In this document: piece after piece, positions 6,606 through 14,305 of the stretch
Layout of the letters: each line of letters begins with the position of its first letter
Position numbering within the stretch: the first letter of the stretch is position 1
Source of the DNA: DAIOHQ01 sp036744635
Lineage (GTDB): Bacteria > Planctomycetota > Phycisphaerae > Tepidisphaerales > Tepidisphaeraceae
DNA: 30,269 nt
Direction of reading: 5' to 3'
Assembly: GCA_036744635.1 (NCBI GenBank)
Contig: DAIOHQ010000023.1
Location: 1 to 30,269 of the forward strand
Program-made: the position numbers and the translations under genes
The notes under the pieces: model-generated
The model's input: the letters and a program-made list of their open reading frames with translations, nothing else
Database searches by the model: none
Told to the model about the DNA's origin: nothing

Positions 6606-9461
6606 GTGACCGCAGCGCAGTCAACAACGCCCCAGGTATGCCCGCGCCAAATGGGCCATCGGCTGGCGCGCGCGGCCGCGCCGGCGCTGATCGTCATCGC
6701 CTCCTATCTCATGGTCTGGCCCACCTTCCATGGCCAGCGCTGGGCGCTGCTGGACGATCCGAACATCCTCTCCAACTCAATGCAGACGCTGACCTGGGCG
6801 CCGCATCTGGATGTGGAGCAGGGCAGATATCGACCGCTGTACTGGCTCTGGTATGCCCTGCAGTATCGCGCGTTTCATCTCAACGTGGAGGAATATTACA
6901 TCGTCCATGCCACCGTGCTGGTGGTGACCAACCTGCTGCTCTATGCGATCGTGCGGTGGATCACCGGCAGCATCTGGCTGGGCCTGCTGGCAGTTGCGCT
7001 CATGCTGAGCGGCACGCCGGTGCCGGAGAGTTTCTACACCCTGCACAAGCCCGAGCCGCTCCAGGTCGGGTTGCTTCTGGCGGGACTGTGGGGCTTCTTG
7101 CGCGCGGCAGGGGGGAATGACGCGGCGACACGGCGACGCGGCGACGTGGCGAAGGAGGACCGGCCGGGCGCGACGGGATTTGGGCGATTCTGGGTGGGGG
7201 TGAGCGCGGTCTGTTTTCTGGCGGCGTATCTGGTGAAGGAAACGACCCTGCTGGTGTTGCCCGCTGCGCTGTTGATGTGGGCCGGTGCGTGGTGGCTGAA
7301 TCGCCGCGGGCTGATGGCGGGAATGGCGCGCTCGGCGCGGCTGCTGGTGATGGTGAATGCGCTGGCTCTGCTGGTGTTTATCGTCCTGGCCTATCCAATC
7401 GCGGGGACCAGGCCGCCGTGGCAGGGGAAGTACACCAAGGGATTGATCAACGGCAACGCCACGACGCAGCCGACCGTGGCGGATACGGGAGCGGGAAGCG
7501 CCGATGCCAGGGTCTCGCCGCCCAGCGCGATCAAGACCTATTGGCAGGTCAGCCCGGACGTGGTAATCGGCGCCGCCCTGTGCGTGCTGGGCTTTGGTAT
7601 GTCGTTGCGGCGGATCGGGCGGTATGGGGAGCTGGAGCTACTGGCCGCGACCTTCACCGCCGCCAGCGGAGCTTTCTTCGTCTTTCACGTCGTCATCTGG
7701 AGATGGGCATTCGCCTATTACGTGCTGCCCGTCGAGGCGATGAGCATCATCGCCATTGTGCTGTGGCTGAAGAGCGAGAAGGTTCAGAGTGCAGAGTGCA
7801 GAGTGCAAAGTGCAGAACGGCGGACAAAGGACAACGGACCACTGACAACGTCCGCGATGGCTGCTTTGGCTTTGCTAGTTGGCGGGATTGCCTGGATGGA
7901 ACTGTCCGGCGTGCCGAAGGTGTACAGCTCGGCAGTGGCGCTGAAGGCTTGGAATAGGGCAAACGGCCAGGCTCTGGACTACGTGATGCGGTTGCCGGCC
8001 GGCGATGTCGTGCTGCTGAATTACGACAAAGATTTTGAGTATGTGCACCAGCTTCGCCGCTACCGGGAAATGCTCATGCCCGGCCGGCCGGTCTATTTCG
8101 GCAGCGCCTGGTCGCCGCAGGATTGGCTGGAACATGCCCGGCGGGGAAGCAAGGTGCTGGTAAACTATGGCGAGCCGGCCAATGCGCAGGTCACCGGCCG
8201 GGCCCTGCAGGCGCCGAGCGGGTTCCAGACGCTCGGCCTGATCCACAGCGCTGCGCCCGGGCTGCAGATCGTCGATGAGGATCCTTTCGCCTACGAAGCT
8301 GCAAATGTGCTCTTTCCCTGGAGCCTGCAAAAGCACGAATTTGGCCTCGGCTGGGTATCCTATCGCATCAAAACCCTGCCGCACCTGCTGTCGGATCGGC
8401 CGGCGGCGCCGTGGATGGCCCGACAGGCGCAGTTCTGGGTAAAGCGGCAGGGGCCAGGGAGAATGGCGACGAGGTTGCACGTCGAAGGCCGGGCATTAGA
8501 CATGCTACCCCTGCCGGCCAAGCTGCAAATGTTCGCCGGCGAGACGAAAATCTCGCAGTACACGATCGACAAGCCGGATTTGTTTTCCTGGACGGTGGAT
8601 CTTGCGGACGTGCTGCCATCGGACGCCAGGACCTTTCATTTCACAATCAAGAGCGACTCGACCTTCGTGCCGGATGATTATCTCCACAACGGCGACAGGC
8701 GGGTATCGAGCGTGATGATTTATGATGCGTATCTCGGGGAAAAATCGACCTACGACGATGATGTGTGGATGGGGCGGATGAAGCAGATCACGCTCCAGAG
8801 CCAGGGCCCGGCCTCGACCGTGGTGATCGACGGCGCCGCCGTGCCGCTCGAGAGCATCGGCTATCCCATCAAGCTGGAGCTGTGGACCGAGCAGGGGAGC
8901 ATCGGGGAATATGTCGTGAAAGCGCCAGGCGATTTCACCTGGCGGATCGAGTTGCCGCGGTCGGTGCTGGAGGCCCAAGGCTCGACGGTTGTCCTGCAGC
9001 TCTGGTCGGACAAGATATTCTCGCCGCTGAAGGAAATTCCGGGTAACACCGATCAGCGCGAGTTGAGCGTGATGATCAAGGGTGTGAAGTTCGCGGATGC
9101 GCCCAGGCTCTATCCCGACCGGTGGATGGGCAGGGCGGCGCAGTTTGAGCTGAGGCGATATGGCGGGGAGGTCGGAAAGGCTCTGGAGGTAAGAGGCCAG
9201 GCCCTGCCGATTCCGGGGGTGAAATTTCCGATCGTGCTGGAGGCCTGGGGAGAAAAGGGAAAGGTGGGAACGTTCGCGGTCAAGGAGGCCGGGGAATTTG
9301 TCTGGCGCATCGACTGGCCGGATGATGGCAGGGACGTCAAACTGCGGCTGGTGTCGGGAACTACTTTTGTGCCGCGCGACCTGCTTGGGAACGAAGATGC
9401 CCGGGAACTGAGCGTGATGATTGAGGGCGTGCGGTTTGTGAAGAAAAGCGGGGAAGAATAG
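6606..9461 (+). CDS. Polytopic GT-C-like membrane protein with three C-terminal repeat domains
   Basis: This protein of about 951 residues is paralogous to the product of 10568-12493. The N-terminal half holds roughly ten membrane helices. After the first comes LLDDPNIL (D50-D51), in the position of the acidic loop that carries the catalytic Asp of GT-C glycosyltransferases using polyprenyl-phosphate sugars. RYRPLYWLWYALQYRAF and LHKPEPLQVGLLL are shared with the paralogue. A soluble part (HQLRRYREML...ARRGSKVLVNYGEP) follows. The C terminus has three tandem domains starting at WM(A/G)R near residues 603, 721 and 840, each ending in (L/V)S(S/V)VMI. Transferase activity is inferred, not shown. 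The start is uncertain: GTG 6606 gives an N terminus like the paralogue, while GTG 6510 and ATG 6651 are alternatives. Two short-period repeat arrays lie within the gene. Confidence 0.7.
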   Translation: MTAAQSTTPQVCPRQMGHRLARAAAPALIVIASYLMVWPTFHGQRWALLDDPNILSNSMQTLTWAPHLDVEQGRYRPLYWLWYALQYRAFHLNVEEYYIVHATVLVVTNLLLYAIVRWITGSIWLGLLAVALMLSGTPVPESFYTLHKPEPLQVGLLLAGLWGFLRAAGGNDAATRRRGDVAKEDRPGATGFGRFWVGVSAVCFLAAYLVKETTLLVLPAALLMWAGAWWLNRRGLMAGMARSARLLVMVNALALLVFIVLAYPIAGTRPPWQGKYTKGLINGNATTQPTVADTGAGSADARVSPPSAIKTYWQVSPDVVIGAALCVLGFGMSLRRIGRYGELELLAATFTAASGAFFVFHVVIWRWAFAYYVLPVEAMSIIAIVLWLKSEKVQSAECRVQSAERRTKDNGPLTTSAMAALALLVGGIAWMELSGVPKVYSSAVALKAWNRANGQALDYVMRLPAGDVVLLNYDKDFEYVHQLRRYREMLMPGRPVYFGSAWSPQDWLEHARRGSKVLVNYGEPANAQVTGRALQAPSGFQTLGLIHSAAPGLQIVDEDPFAYEAANVLFPWSLQKHEFGLGWVSYRIKTLPHLLSDRPAAPWMARQAQFWVKRQGPGRMATRLHVEGRALDMLPLPAKLQMFAGETKISQYTIDKPDLFSWTVDLADVLPSDARTFHFTIKSDSTFVPDDYLHNGDRRVSSVMIYDAYLGEKSTYDDDVWMGRMKQITLQSQGPASTVVIDGAAVPLESIGYPIKLELWTEQGSIGEYVVKAPGDFTWRIELPRSVLEAQGSTVVLQLWSDKIFSPLKEIPGNTDQRELSVMIKGVKFADAPRLYPDRWMGRAAQFELRRYGGEVGKALEVRGQALPIPGVKFPIVLEAWGEKGKVGTFAVKEAGEFVWRIDWPDDGRDVKLRLVSGTTFVPRDLLGNEDARELSVMIEGVRFVKKSGEE
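7124..7155 (+). repeat. Four 8-bp tandem units GGCGACNN in the GT-C-like gene
   Basis: The units are GGCGACAC, GGCGACGC, GGCGACGT and GGCGAAGG. They encode ATRRRGDVAKE, a loop that the downstream paralogue does not have. The same octamers occur at the 3' end of hpnE. Confidence 0.8.
7785..7849 (+). repeat. Two heptamer arrays, (CAGAGTG)n and (GGACAAC)n, in the GT-C-like gene
   Basis: CAGAGTG occurs three times and CAAAGTG once at 7785-7812. Four units follow at 822-849 of the same kilobase (7822-7849): GGACAAA, GGACAAC, GGACCAC and TGACAAC. The segment codes for about 20 polar residues between two membrane helices, and the paralogue lacks it. Confidence 0.82.
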
Positions 9462-9470
9462 GATGATATT

Positions 9471-9540
9471 GTGGCATGGGCTACCAGCCCATACGCAAGC
9501 CGCCTTGGCGGCGGATGCACGGGCTGGTAGCCCGTGCCAC
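9471..9540. repeat. Large imperfect inverted repeat between GT-C-like and GT2 genes
   Basis: GTGGCATGGGCTACCAGCCC at 9471 is matched by its complement ending at 9540 (GGGCTGGTAGCCCGTGCCAC), with only a few mismatches over about 24 bases. In the middle, GCCGCC-TT-GGCGGC forms a second hairpin. The element could fold as a long cruciform or RNA stem. It may act as a partial terminator or mRNA-stabilising structure within the operon, but a dispersed intergenic repeat is as likely. Confidence 0.8.
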
Positions 9541-9588
9541 GAACATATGACCGCATCTGCAATTGACACTGCCACGGAGGAGCGTCGG

Positions 9589-10587
9589 ATGATTTCCGTC
9601 GTCGCCCCGGTGTTCAATGAGTCGGCCAGCCTGCCTATGCTGTACGAGCGGCTGATTCCGGTCCTTCGCGGACTGGAGATGGAGTACGAAATCATCTTCG
9701 TCGACGATGGCAGCCGGGATCGGTCAACCGAGGTGGTGAAGGAGCTGCTCGCCCGCGACCCCCGCGTGCGCCTGCTGAGCTTCTCAAGAAATTTCGGCCA
9801 CCAGGCCGCCATCACCGCCGGCCTGGATCACTCCCGCGGCGATGCCGTGGTGGTGATGGACAGCGACCTGCAGCACCCGCCGGAGTTGATCCCCAAGCTG
9901 GTGGAGAAGTGGCGGCAAGGATGCGACCTGGTCTACACCGTCCGCGAGGACACCGAGGATGCCACCGCGTTTAAGAAGTTCACTTCGCGCACTTTTTATC
10001 GCGTGCTCAACTGGTTCTCCTACACGCCAATCCCGGCCAATTCCGCCGACTTTCGCCTGCTGGACCGGCGGGTGGTGACGGCCTTCGGCAATATCCGCGA
10101 GCGCACCCGTTTCATGCGCGGCCTGACCGGATGGGTGGGTTTCAAATCCATCGGCGTTCCCTACACCGCCGAAAGCCGCAAGGCCGGCGTCAGCAGCTAT
10201 AACCTCAAGAAGATGATGCGCCTGGGAATCGACGGGATCGTCTCCTTCTCAACGGTTCCCCTCTACCTGGCCATCTATTTCGGCTTCATCGAGGCCGGCC
10301 TGGGATTTCTCTATGGCCTGTGGGTGCTGGGCGTGAAGCTCTTCAACGCCCTGGGCTGGACCAGCGTGCGCCTCGAGCCCGGCTGGACGTCGGTGATCCT
10401 GCTCATCACCATCGCCGGCGGAATTCAGTTCATCCTGATCGGCGTGCTCGGCGTGTATCTCGGGAAAGTGTACGAAGAAGTGAAGCAGCGCCCCCTCTAT
10501 CTGCTGCGCGAGATGGTGGGGTTTGAAGAAGATGAGACCCGTGCCCGCGCCGTGGTGGTGACGGAACATGAGCGGATACGACGATAG
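9589..10587 (+). CDS. Polyprenyl-phosphate glycosyltransferase, GT2 family (GtrB/DPM1-like)
   Basis: This 332-residue enzyme is predicted to transfer a sugar from a nucleotide donor to undecaprenyl phosphate at the inner face of the membrane. MISVVAPVFNESASL opens a GT-A fold, VDDGSRDRS is at 38-46, and the metal-binding DSD (91-93) lies in VVVMDSDLQHPPE. NSADFRLLDRRV (151-162) and TRFMRGLTGWVGFKS follow. Two C-terminal membrane helices and VYLGKVYEEVKQRPLYLLRE complete the GtrB-type architecture. ATG 9589 has GGAGGAG six bases upstream; the earlier ATG 9547 and the frame opening at 9463 run through the repeat. The product would be the lipid-linked donor for GT-C enzymes, and the two GT-C-like genes on either side are the obvious users. 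The sugar is unknown. The stop overlaps the next gene by 20 nt. Confidence 0.9.
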   Translation: MISVVAPVFNESASLPMLYERLIPVLRGLEMEYEIIFVDDGSRDRSTEVVKELLARDPRVRLLSFSRNFGHQAAITAGLDHSRGDAVVVMDSDLQHPPELIPKLVEKWRQGCDLVYTVREDTEDATAFKKFTSRTFYRVLNWFSYTPIPANSADFRLLDRRVVTAFGNIRERTRFMRGLTGWVGFKSIGVPYTAESRKAGVSSYNLKKMMRLGIDGIVSFSTVPLYLAIYFGFIEAGLGFLYGLWVLGVKLFNALGWTSVRLEPGWTSVILLITIAGGIQFILIGVLGVYLGKVYEEVKQRPLYLLREMVGFEEDETRARAVVVTEHERIRR

Positions 10588-12493
10588 CCTTCAACTGCTG
10601 ACCGCGCCCGTGGCCGCGGCTAATTCCCGTGGGATTGTTACCCGTTGGTGGTTCATCCATTGCGTTGTGGCGGTGGCATCGCTGCTGCTGGTGGCGCCGA
10701 CACTGGTGCGGCCGGTGTGGGGCCTGCTGGACGATCCGGACATTTTGACCAACTCAAAGGAGTACCCGCACTGGCAGTATGAGCCGGACACGGCTGCGGG
10801 GCGCTATCGGCCGGTATACTGGGCATGGTATCGGGCGCAGTACCTGGCGTTTGGGTTGGACGTGCGCGGGTATGCGGGGGTGCAGGCGGGGATATTTGTT
10901 GCAACAAACATGCTGCTGGTGGGGATTCTGCGGCGCATGCGCGTGGGAAGCGGGGTGGCGGCAGGGGCGGTGGTTGTGTTTTCGTTCTCGACGCCGGTGG
11001 CGGAGAATTTCTTCACGCTGTGCAAGCCGGAGCCGCTGCAATTAGCGCTGATTTTGAGCAGCATCTGGCTGATGCTGCGCGCGGAGGAGGGGGATCGGCT
11101 GCGCCGCGCGATGTTCTGGATCGGCAGCGGGGTGGCGGTGCTGGGGGCGCAGTTGGTGAAGGAGGCGACGGGGATCCTGCTGCTGGCGGCGTGCGGCTGG
11201 CTGGTGGTGGCGGTGGTGTTGCGCCGGCCGGCGGGAAATGCGCTGCGGTGGGTGATTGTGAATGTGGTGGTAGTGGGGATGTTCGGGGCGATGGCGTATG
11301 GAGTGGACGGGGTGAGGCCGCCTTGGGCGGGGCACTATACGAGCGGGTCGATGGAGACGCTGGGGGCGGGGGCGGTGCTGAAATATTACGCGCAGCAGGA
11401 TGCAGACGTGCTGGCGATGGTGGTGCTGGCGGCTGCAGGCGCGCTGGTGTGCTACGTGCGGCGGAGGCAGGGGGGCGAAGGGGTGGCGTTGATGGCGGCG
11501 GGGTTTGCGGGGGCGGTGGTGGTGTTTTACGTCCTGGTGTGGCGGCGGGTGGGGTCGTACTACTTCTTGCCGGTGTCGGCGGCGGCGGTGGTTGCGGGGG
11601 CGGCGTCGGTGGGGCGGCTGGGGAACTGGCTGAGACGAGCGGCGGGGGTGGCGGGAATTGCTATCCTTGCGTATGCAGTGCCGCGAGCGGTGAGCAGCGC
11701 CAGCGCGCTGCGGGACTGGATGCAGATCAACGGGAATCTGGCGAAACTGGTGCTTGGCCAGTCGCGGGGGACGGTGGCGCTGCTCAATTATCCCCCGGAC
11801 GCGGAATATCTGCACCAGCTCCGGCAGTGGGCGAATTTGAATGGACGCGATGATCTGGTGATCGGCAGCGCCCGTTCAGCCCGGGACTGGCTGAAGGCCG
11901 ATGCCGGTTCCTTGCTGCTGGTGAACGAAGGGAGGCCGGGAAATGAGCTGGCGATCGGGCGGGCACTGGCGCCGCCGCCGGCGGCAACCAGCCTGGCGTG
12001 GCTGGAGAACCTCCAGCGGGGTGCGCGGCTGGAGGCGGCGGGGCAGCTCGAGCGACAGCACAGGATTTTTGGTGCCTTCGCGCTGGATGGCACCAAGTTC
12101 CGGCTTCGCTGGAGAATCCTGCGGATCACACAACCGCCGCAATTCCTGGTGGAGCGGGGGATGGATGACAAGTGGATGGGGCGGGAGGCGAAGTTGTGGG
12201 TGCGGCGCGGCGGCGGAAAGGTGCTGCGGATTTCGGGCAGCGCGATGAAGACGAAGACGCCGGAGGTGATTGGGGTTCGGGCGGTGTGCGAGGGGCGGGC
12301 GGTGGGGGAGGTATCGGTTGCCAGTGGGGGAACGTTCGCATGGAAGATCGAGATGCCGGAGGTGGTAAACGGGAGTTCGCCATGGGTGGAGATTAATCTG
12401 GCGGCCGATTCCACGTATTCGCCGAGGGAGGAGGGGATGGGGGATGATCCGCGGCGCTTGAGCGTGACGATTGAGGACACGGCGTTGGAATAA
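10568..12493 (+). CDS. Polytopic GT-C-like membrane protein with one C-terminal repeat domain
   Basis: This 641-residue paralogue of the 6606-9461 product has about ten membrane helices with LLDDPDIL (D55-D56) after the first, RYRPVYWAWYRAQYLAF, LCKPEPLQLALIL and LVKEATGILLL. The soluble segment HQLRQWANLNGRDDLVIGSA...LLVNEGRPGNELAIGRAL aligns with the paralogue. One copy of the C-terminal domain starts at KWMGREAKLWVRR (near 535) and ends RRLSVTIED. It begins inside the GT2 gene (20-nt overlap), suggesting translational coupling. Its coding strand is visibly G-rich, with runs of GTG, GCG and GGG codons. Lipid-linked-sugar transferase activity is inferred from topology and context, and no close characterised relative is recognised. 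Confidence 0.7.
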   Translation: MSGYDDSLQLLTAPVAAANSRGIVTRWWFIHCVVAVASLLLVAPTLVRPVWGLLDDPDILTNSKEYPHWQYEPDTAAGRYRPVYWAWYRAQYLAFGLDVRGYAGVQAGIFVATNMLLVGILRRMRVGSGVAAGAVVVFSFSTPVAENFFTLCKPEPLQLALILSSIWLMLRAEEGDRLRRAMFWIGSGVAVLGAQLVKEATGILLLAACGWLVVAVVLRRPAGNALRWVIVNVVVVGMFGAMAYGVDGVRPPWAGHYTSGSMETLGAGAVLKYYAQQDADVLAMVVLAAAGALVCYVRRRQGGEGVALMAAGFAGAVVVFYVLVWRRVGSYYFLPVSAAAVVAGAASVGRLGNWLRRAAGVAGIAILAYAVPRAVSSASALRDWMQINGNLAKLVLGQSRGTVALLNYPPDAEYLHQLRQWANLNGRDDLVIGSARSARDWLKADAGSLLLVNEGRPGNELAIGRALAPPPAATSLAWLENLQRGARLEAAGQLERQHRIFGAFALDGTKFRLRWRILRITQPPQFLVERGMDDKWMGREAKLWVRRGGGKVLRISGSAMKTKTPEVIGVRAVCEGRAVGEVSVASGGTFAWKIEMPEVVNGSSPWVEINLAADSTYSPREEGMGDDPRRLSVTIEDTALE

Positions 12494-12554
12494 ATATGCG
12501 GGCGAGGCTATCGTGCGGGATGGTGGTGGAAGGACGCGGAATTGAGGAGCGATT

Positions 12555-13433
12555 GTGCAGGAAGTGAGCGAGGCGAAGGGATCGGCTGGCGCGTCGGCAT
12601 CGACGGCTTGCGAGCTGTGCGGATACGCCGGGGAGATGCAACCCTTTTATCCCGCCAAGGGAATTATGCGCTGCCCCAAGTGCGATCTGGTATTTTACGA
12701 CGGCAAGGTCGATCCCAGAGCGCTGTACACCAAAGACTATTTCACCGGCGAAGAATATCACAACTACCTGGCCGACAAGCCGATCATCCAGCGCAACTTC
12801 CGCGCCCGCATCAAGGACCTCCTGAAGCGCAAGCCCTCCGGCCGCCTCCTCGAACTCGGTTGCGCCTACGGCTTTTTCCTTGAGCTGGCCAAGGACCACT
12901 GGGACGCCGTCGGCATGGACATTGCCGAGGACGCCACGGAATATGCCCGGTCGAAGCTGGGGGTGAATGCGATTACCGCCGACTTCCTGAGCGTCCCCGA
13001 CCAGCCCGAAACCTACGACATCATCTGCATGTGGGACACCATCGAGCACCTGCCGCGGCCGGTCCGCTTCGTAGAAAAAGCCGCGCGCTGGCTCAAGCCC
13101 GGCGGGATTCTGGTGATGACCACCGGCGATATCGGCAGCAAGATGGCCCGCAAGCGCGGAGAAAACTGGCGGCAGATTCACCCGCCAACCCACACGTTCT
13201 ATTTCAGTGCGGACACGCTGGGCAAGGCATCGCGGCAGGCAGGCTTGGAAGTGGTTGACGTGCAGCACGTTGGCTATTCGCGGAGCTATGCTTCGATGGT
13301 GCACGGCGTGCTGGGATTGAAGCAGCGCAAGACTTCATTTCTGTATAACGTCTTTACCCTGGGTGGGGTGCTGGATTTTCCAATCTACCTCAACCTGTAC
13401 GACATCGTGATGGTGACTGCGCGCAAACCGTGA
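12555..13433 (+). CDS. SAM-dependent methyltransferase with N-terminal zinc ribbon
   Basis: This 292-residue class I methyltransferase has a zinc-ribbon-like N terminus, CELC (C19, C22) and CPKC (C40, C43), followed by DLVFYDGKVDP, YFTGEEYHNY and the SAM motif LLELGCAYGFFLEL (98-111). VGMDIAEDATEYAR holds the acidic residue that binds the ribose. DIICMWDTIEHLPRP is motif II and LKPGGILVMTTGDIGS is motif III. The layout matches methyltransferases of surface-polysaccharide clusters (methyltransferase type 11/23 with zinc ribbon) that modify sugars or glycan ends. The GTG start at 12555 is supported by GAGGAG at 12544-12549. It follows the GT-C-like gene by 61 nt and probably closes this operon. 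The target is unknown. Confidence 0.85.
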   Translation: MQEVSEAKGSAGASASTACELCGYAGEMQPFYPAKGIMRCPKCDLVFYDGKVDPRALYTKDYFTGEEYHNYLADKPIIQRNFRARIKDLLKRKPSGRLLELGCAYGFFLELAKDHWDAVGMDIAEDATEYARSKLGVNAITADFLSVPDQPETYDIICMWDTIEHLPRPVRFVEKAARWLKPGGILVMTTGDIGSKMARKRGENWRQIHPPTHTFYFSADTLGKASRQAGLEVVDVQHVGYSRSYASMVHGVLGLKQRKTSFLYNVFTLGGVLDFPIYLNLYDIVMVTARKP

Positions 13434-13560
13434 GAGAAAACGGGAACAAAGGCGTCGGCGAGTTGGTTATACGAAGAGGCGTTGTCGAACGGCGCCGCGC
13501 GGCTCGGTGGGCGGGCGCGAGCTGGTTCGATGGCGCCTTTTTCATAAATATCCCGCTTAC

Positions 13561-13590
13561 TTGAGGCCGGTTCCCCATCGCGCCTATCAT
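13561..13590 (+). promoter_or_regulatory. Candidate sigma-70-type promoter of the YceI gene
   Basis: TTGAGG (13561-13566) and TATCAT (13585-13590) are separated by 18 bp. Transcription would begin near 13597, about 27 nt before the ATG, leaving the AAGGAG ribosome-binding site in the leader. A GGCGCCTTTTT at about 13543-13553 just upstream may mark the end of the previous transcript. Confidence 0.4.
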
Positions 13591-13623
13591 CCGGCCATGA
13601 ATACACCTACAAGGAGAAACGGT

Positions 13624-14187
13624 ATGAAGCATTTCGGAAACTGGCTGGCGGCGGGTGTGGTGCTGGCGCTGAGCTCACTCGCGTCGGCACAGACGTTCAA
13701 GATCGATCCCGTTCACTCGCAGATCATCTTCAAGGTCCGCCACATGAACGTCAGCAACGTCTATGGCCGCATCAACGATCCCACGGGGACGATGATCCTG
13801 GGCGATGATCCCTCGAAGTGGTCGTTTGAAGTCAGCGCCTCGATCGACAACGTCGACACCCACAATCCCAAGCGCGATGCCCACCTCAAGAGCCCTGACT
13901 TCTTCAGCGCCAAGGAATTTCCCGAAGTGTCGTTCAAGAGCACTGCGGTCAAAAAGATCGACGATAAGAACGTTGAAGTCACCGGCGACCTGATGATGCA
14001 CGGGGTGACCAAATCCGTGACCGTGAAGGCCGAGCACGTCGGCACGGCCACGAAGATGGGACAGACCCGCACCGGCTTCGACGGCGCCCTGACGATCAAG
14101 CGCAGCGATTTCGGCATGAATGCAATGCTGGATCTGGTCGGCGACGAGATCACGCTGATGATCAACCTCGAGGGCATCCAGCAGTAG
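13624..14187 (+). CDS. Secreted YceI-family lipocalin-like protein
   Basis: The 187-residue product starts with a signal peptide (MKHFGNWLAAGVVLALSSLASA, cleavage expected before Q23). The mature part has YceI features: FKIDPVHSQIIFKVRHMNVSNVYGRI at the start, then FEVSASIDNVDTHNPKRDAHLKSPDFFSAKEFPEVSFKS, VTGDLMMHGVTKSVTV and FGMNAMLDLVGDEITLMINLEG. YceI proteins form a beta-barrel that binds a polyprenyl lipid such as a polyisoprenoid quinone or alcohol; the exact role is unclear. It is likely periplasmic. ATG 13624 has AAGGAG at 13611-13616. It stands alone, with a promoter candidate in front and a hairpin behind. Confidence 0.93.
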   Translation: MKHFGNWLAAGVVLALSSLASAQTFKIDPVHSQIIFKVRHMNVSNVYGRINDPTGTMILGDDPSKWSFEVSASIDNVDTHNPKRDAHLKSPDFFSAKEFPEVSFKSTAVKKIDDKNVEVTGDLMMHGVTKSVTVKAEHVGTATKMGQTRTGFDGALTIKRSDFGMNAMLDLVGDEITLMINLEGIQQ

Positions 14188-14194
14188 ACTCTTC

Positions 14195-14219
14195 GGTGGG
14201 GCAGACATTCCTGTCTGCC
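14195..14219. repeat. Dispersed hairpin repeat (GTGGGGCAGACATTCC family)
   Basis: GGTGGGGCAGACATTCCTGTCTGCC lies directly after yceI. GGCAGACA and TGTCTGCC form an 8-bp stem with a four-base loop. Related copies, some in the other orientation, lie at 19616-19640, 19720-19797 and 21889-21938. Confidence 0.82.
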
Positions 14220-14274
14220 ACGGGACAATGTTCTCATTGGCCCGTCCCTGCCGATCTTTACGTGGATTCAAGAG

Positions 14275-14302
14275 CAATGCCCGTCGGATGCGGCGGGCAT
14301 TG
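14275..14302 (+). terminator. Hairpin downstream of yceI, possible terminator
   Basis: CAATGCCCG (14275-14283) pairs perfectly with CGGGCATTG (14294-14302) around a ten-base loop. Only TTTAT follows, so the U-tract is poor. It could end the yceI transcript, or it could lie in the leader of the next gene, whose ATG candidates begin at 14306. Confidence 0.4.
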
Positions 14303-14305
14303 TTT

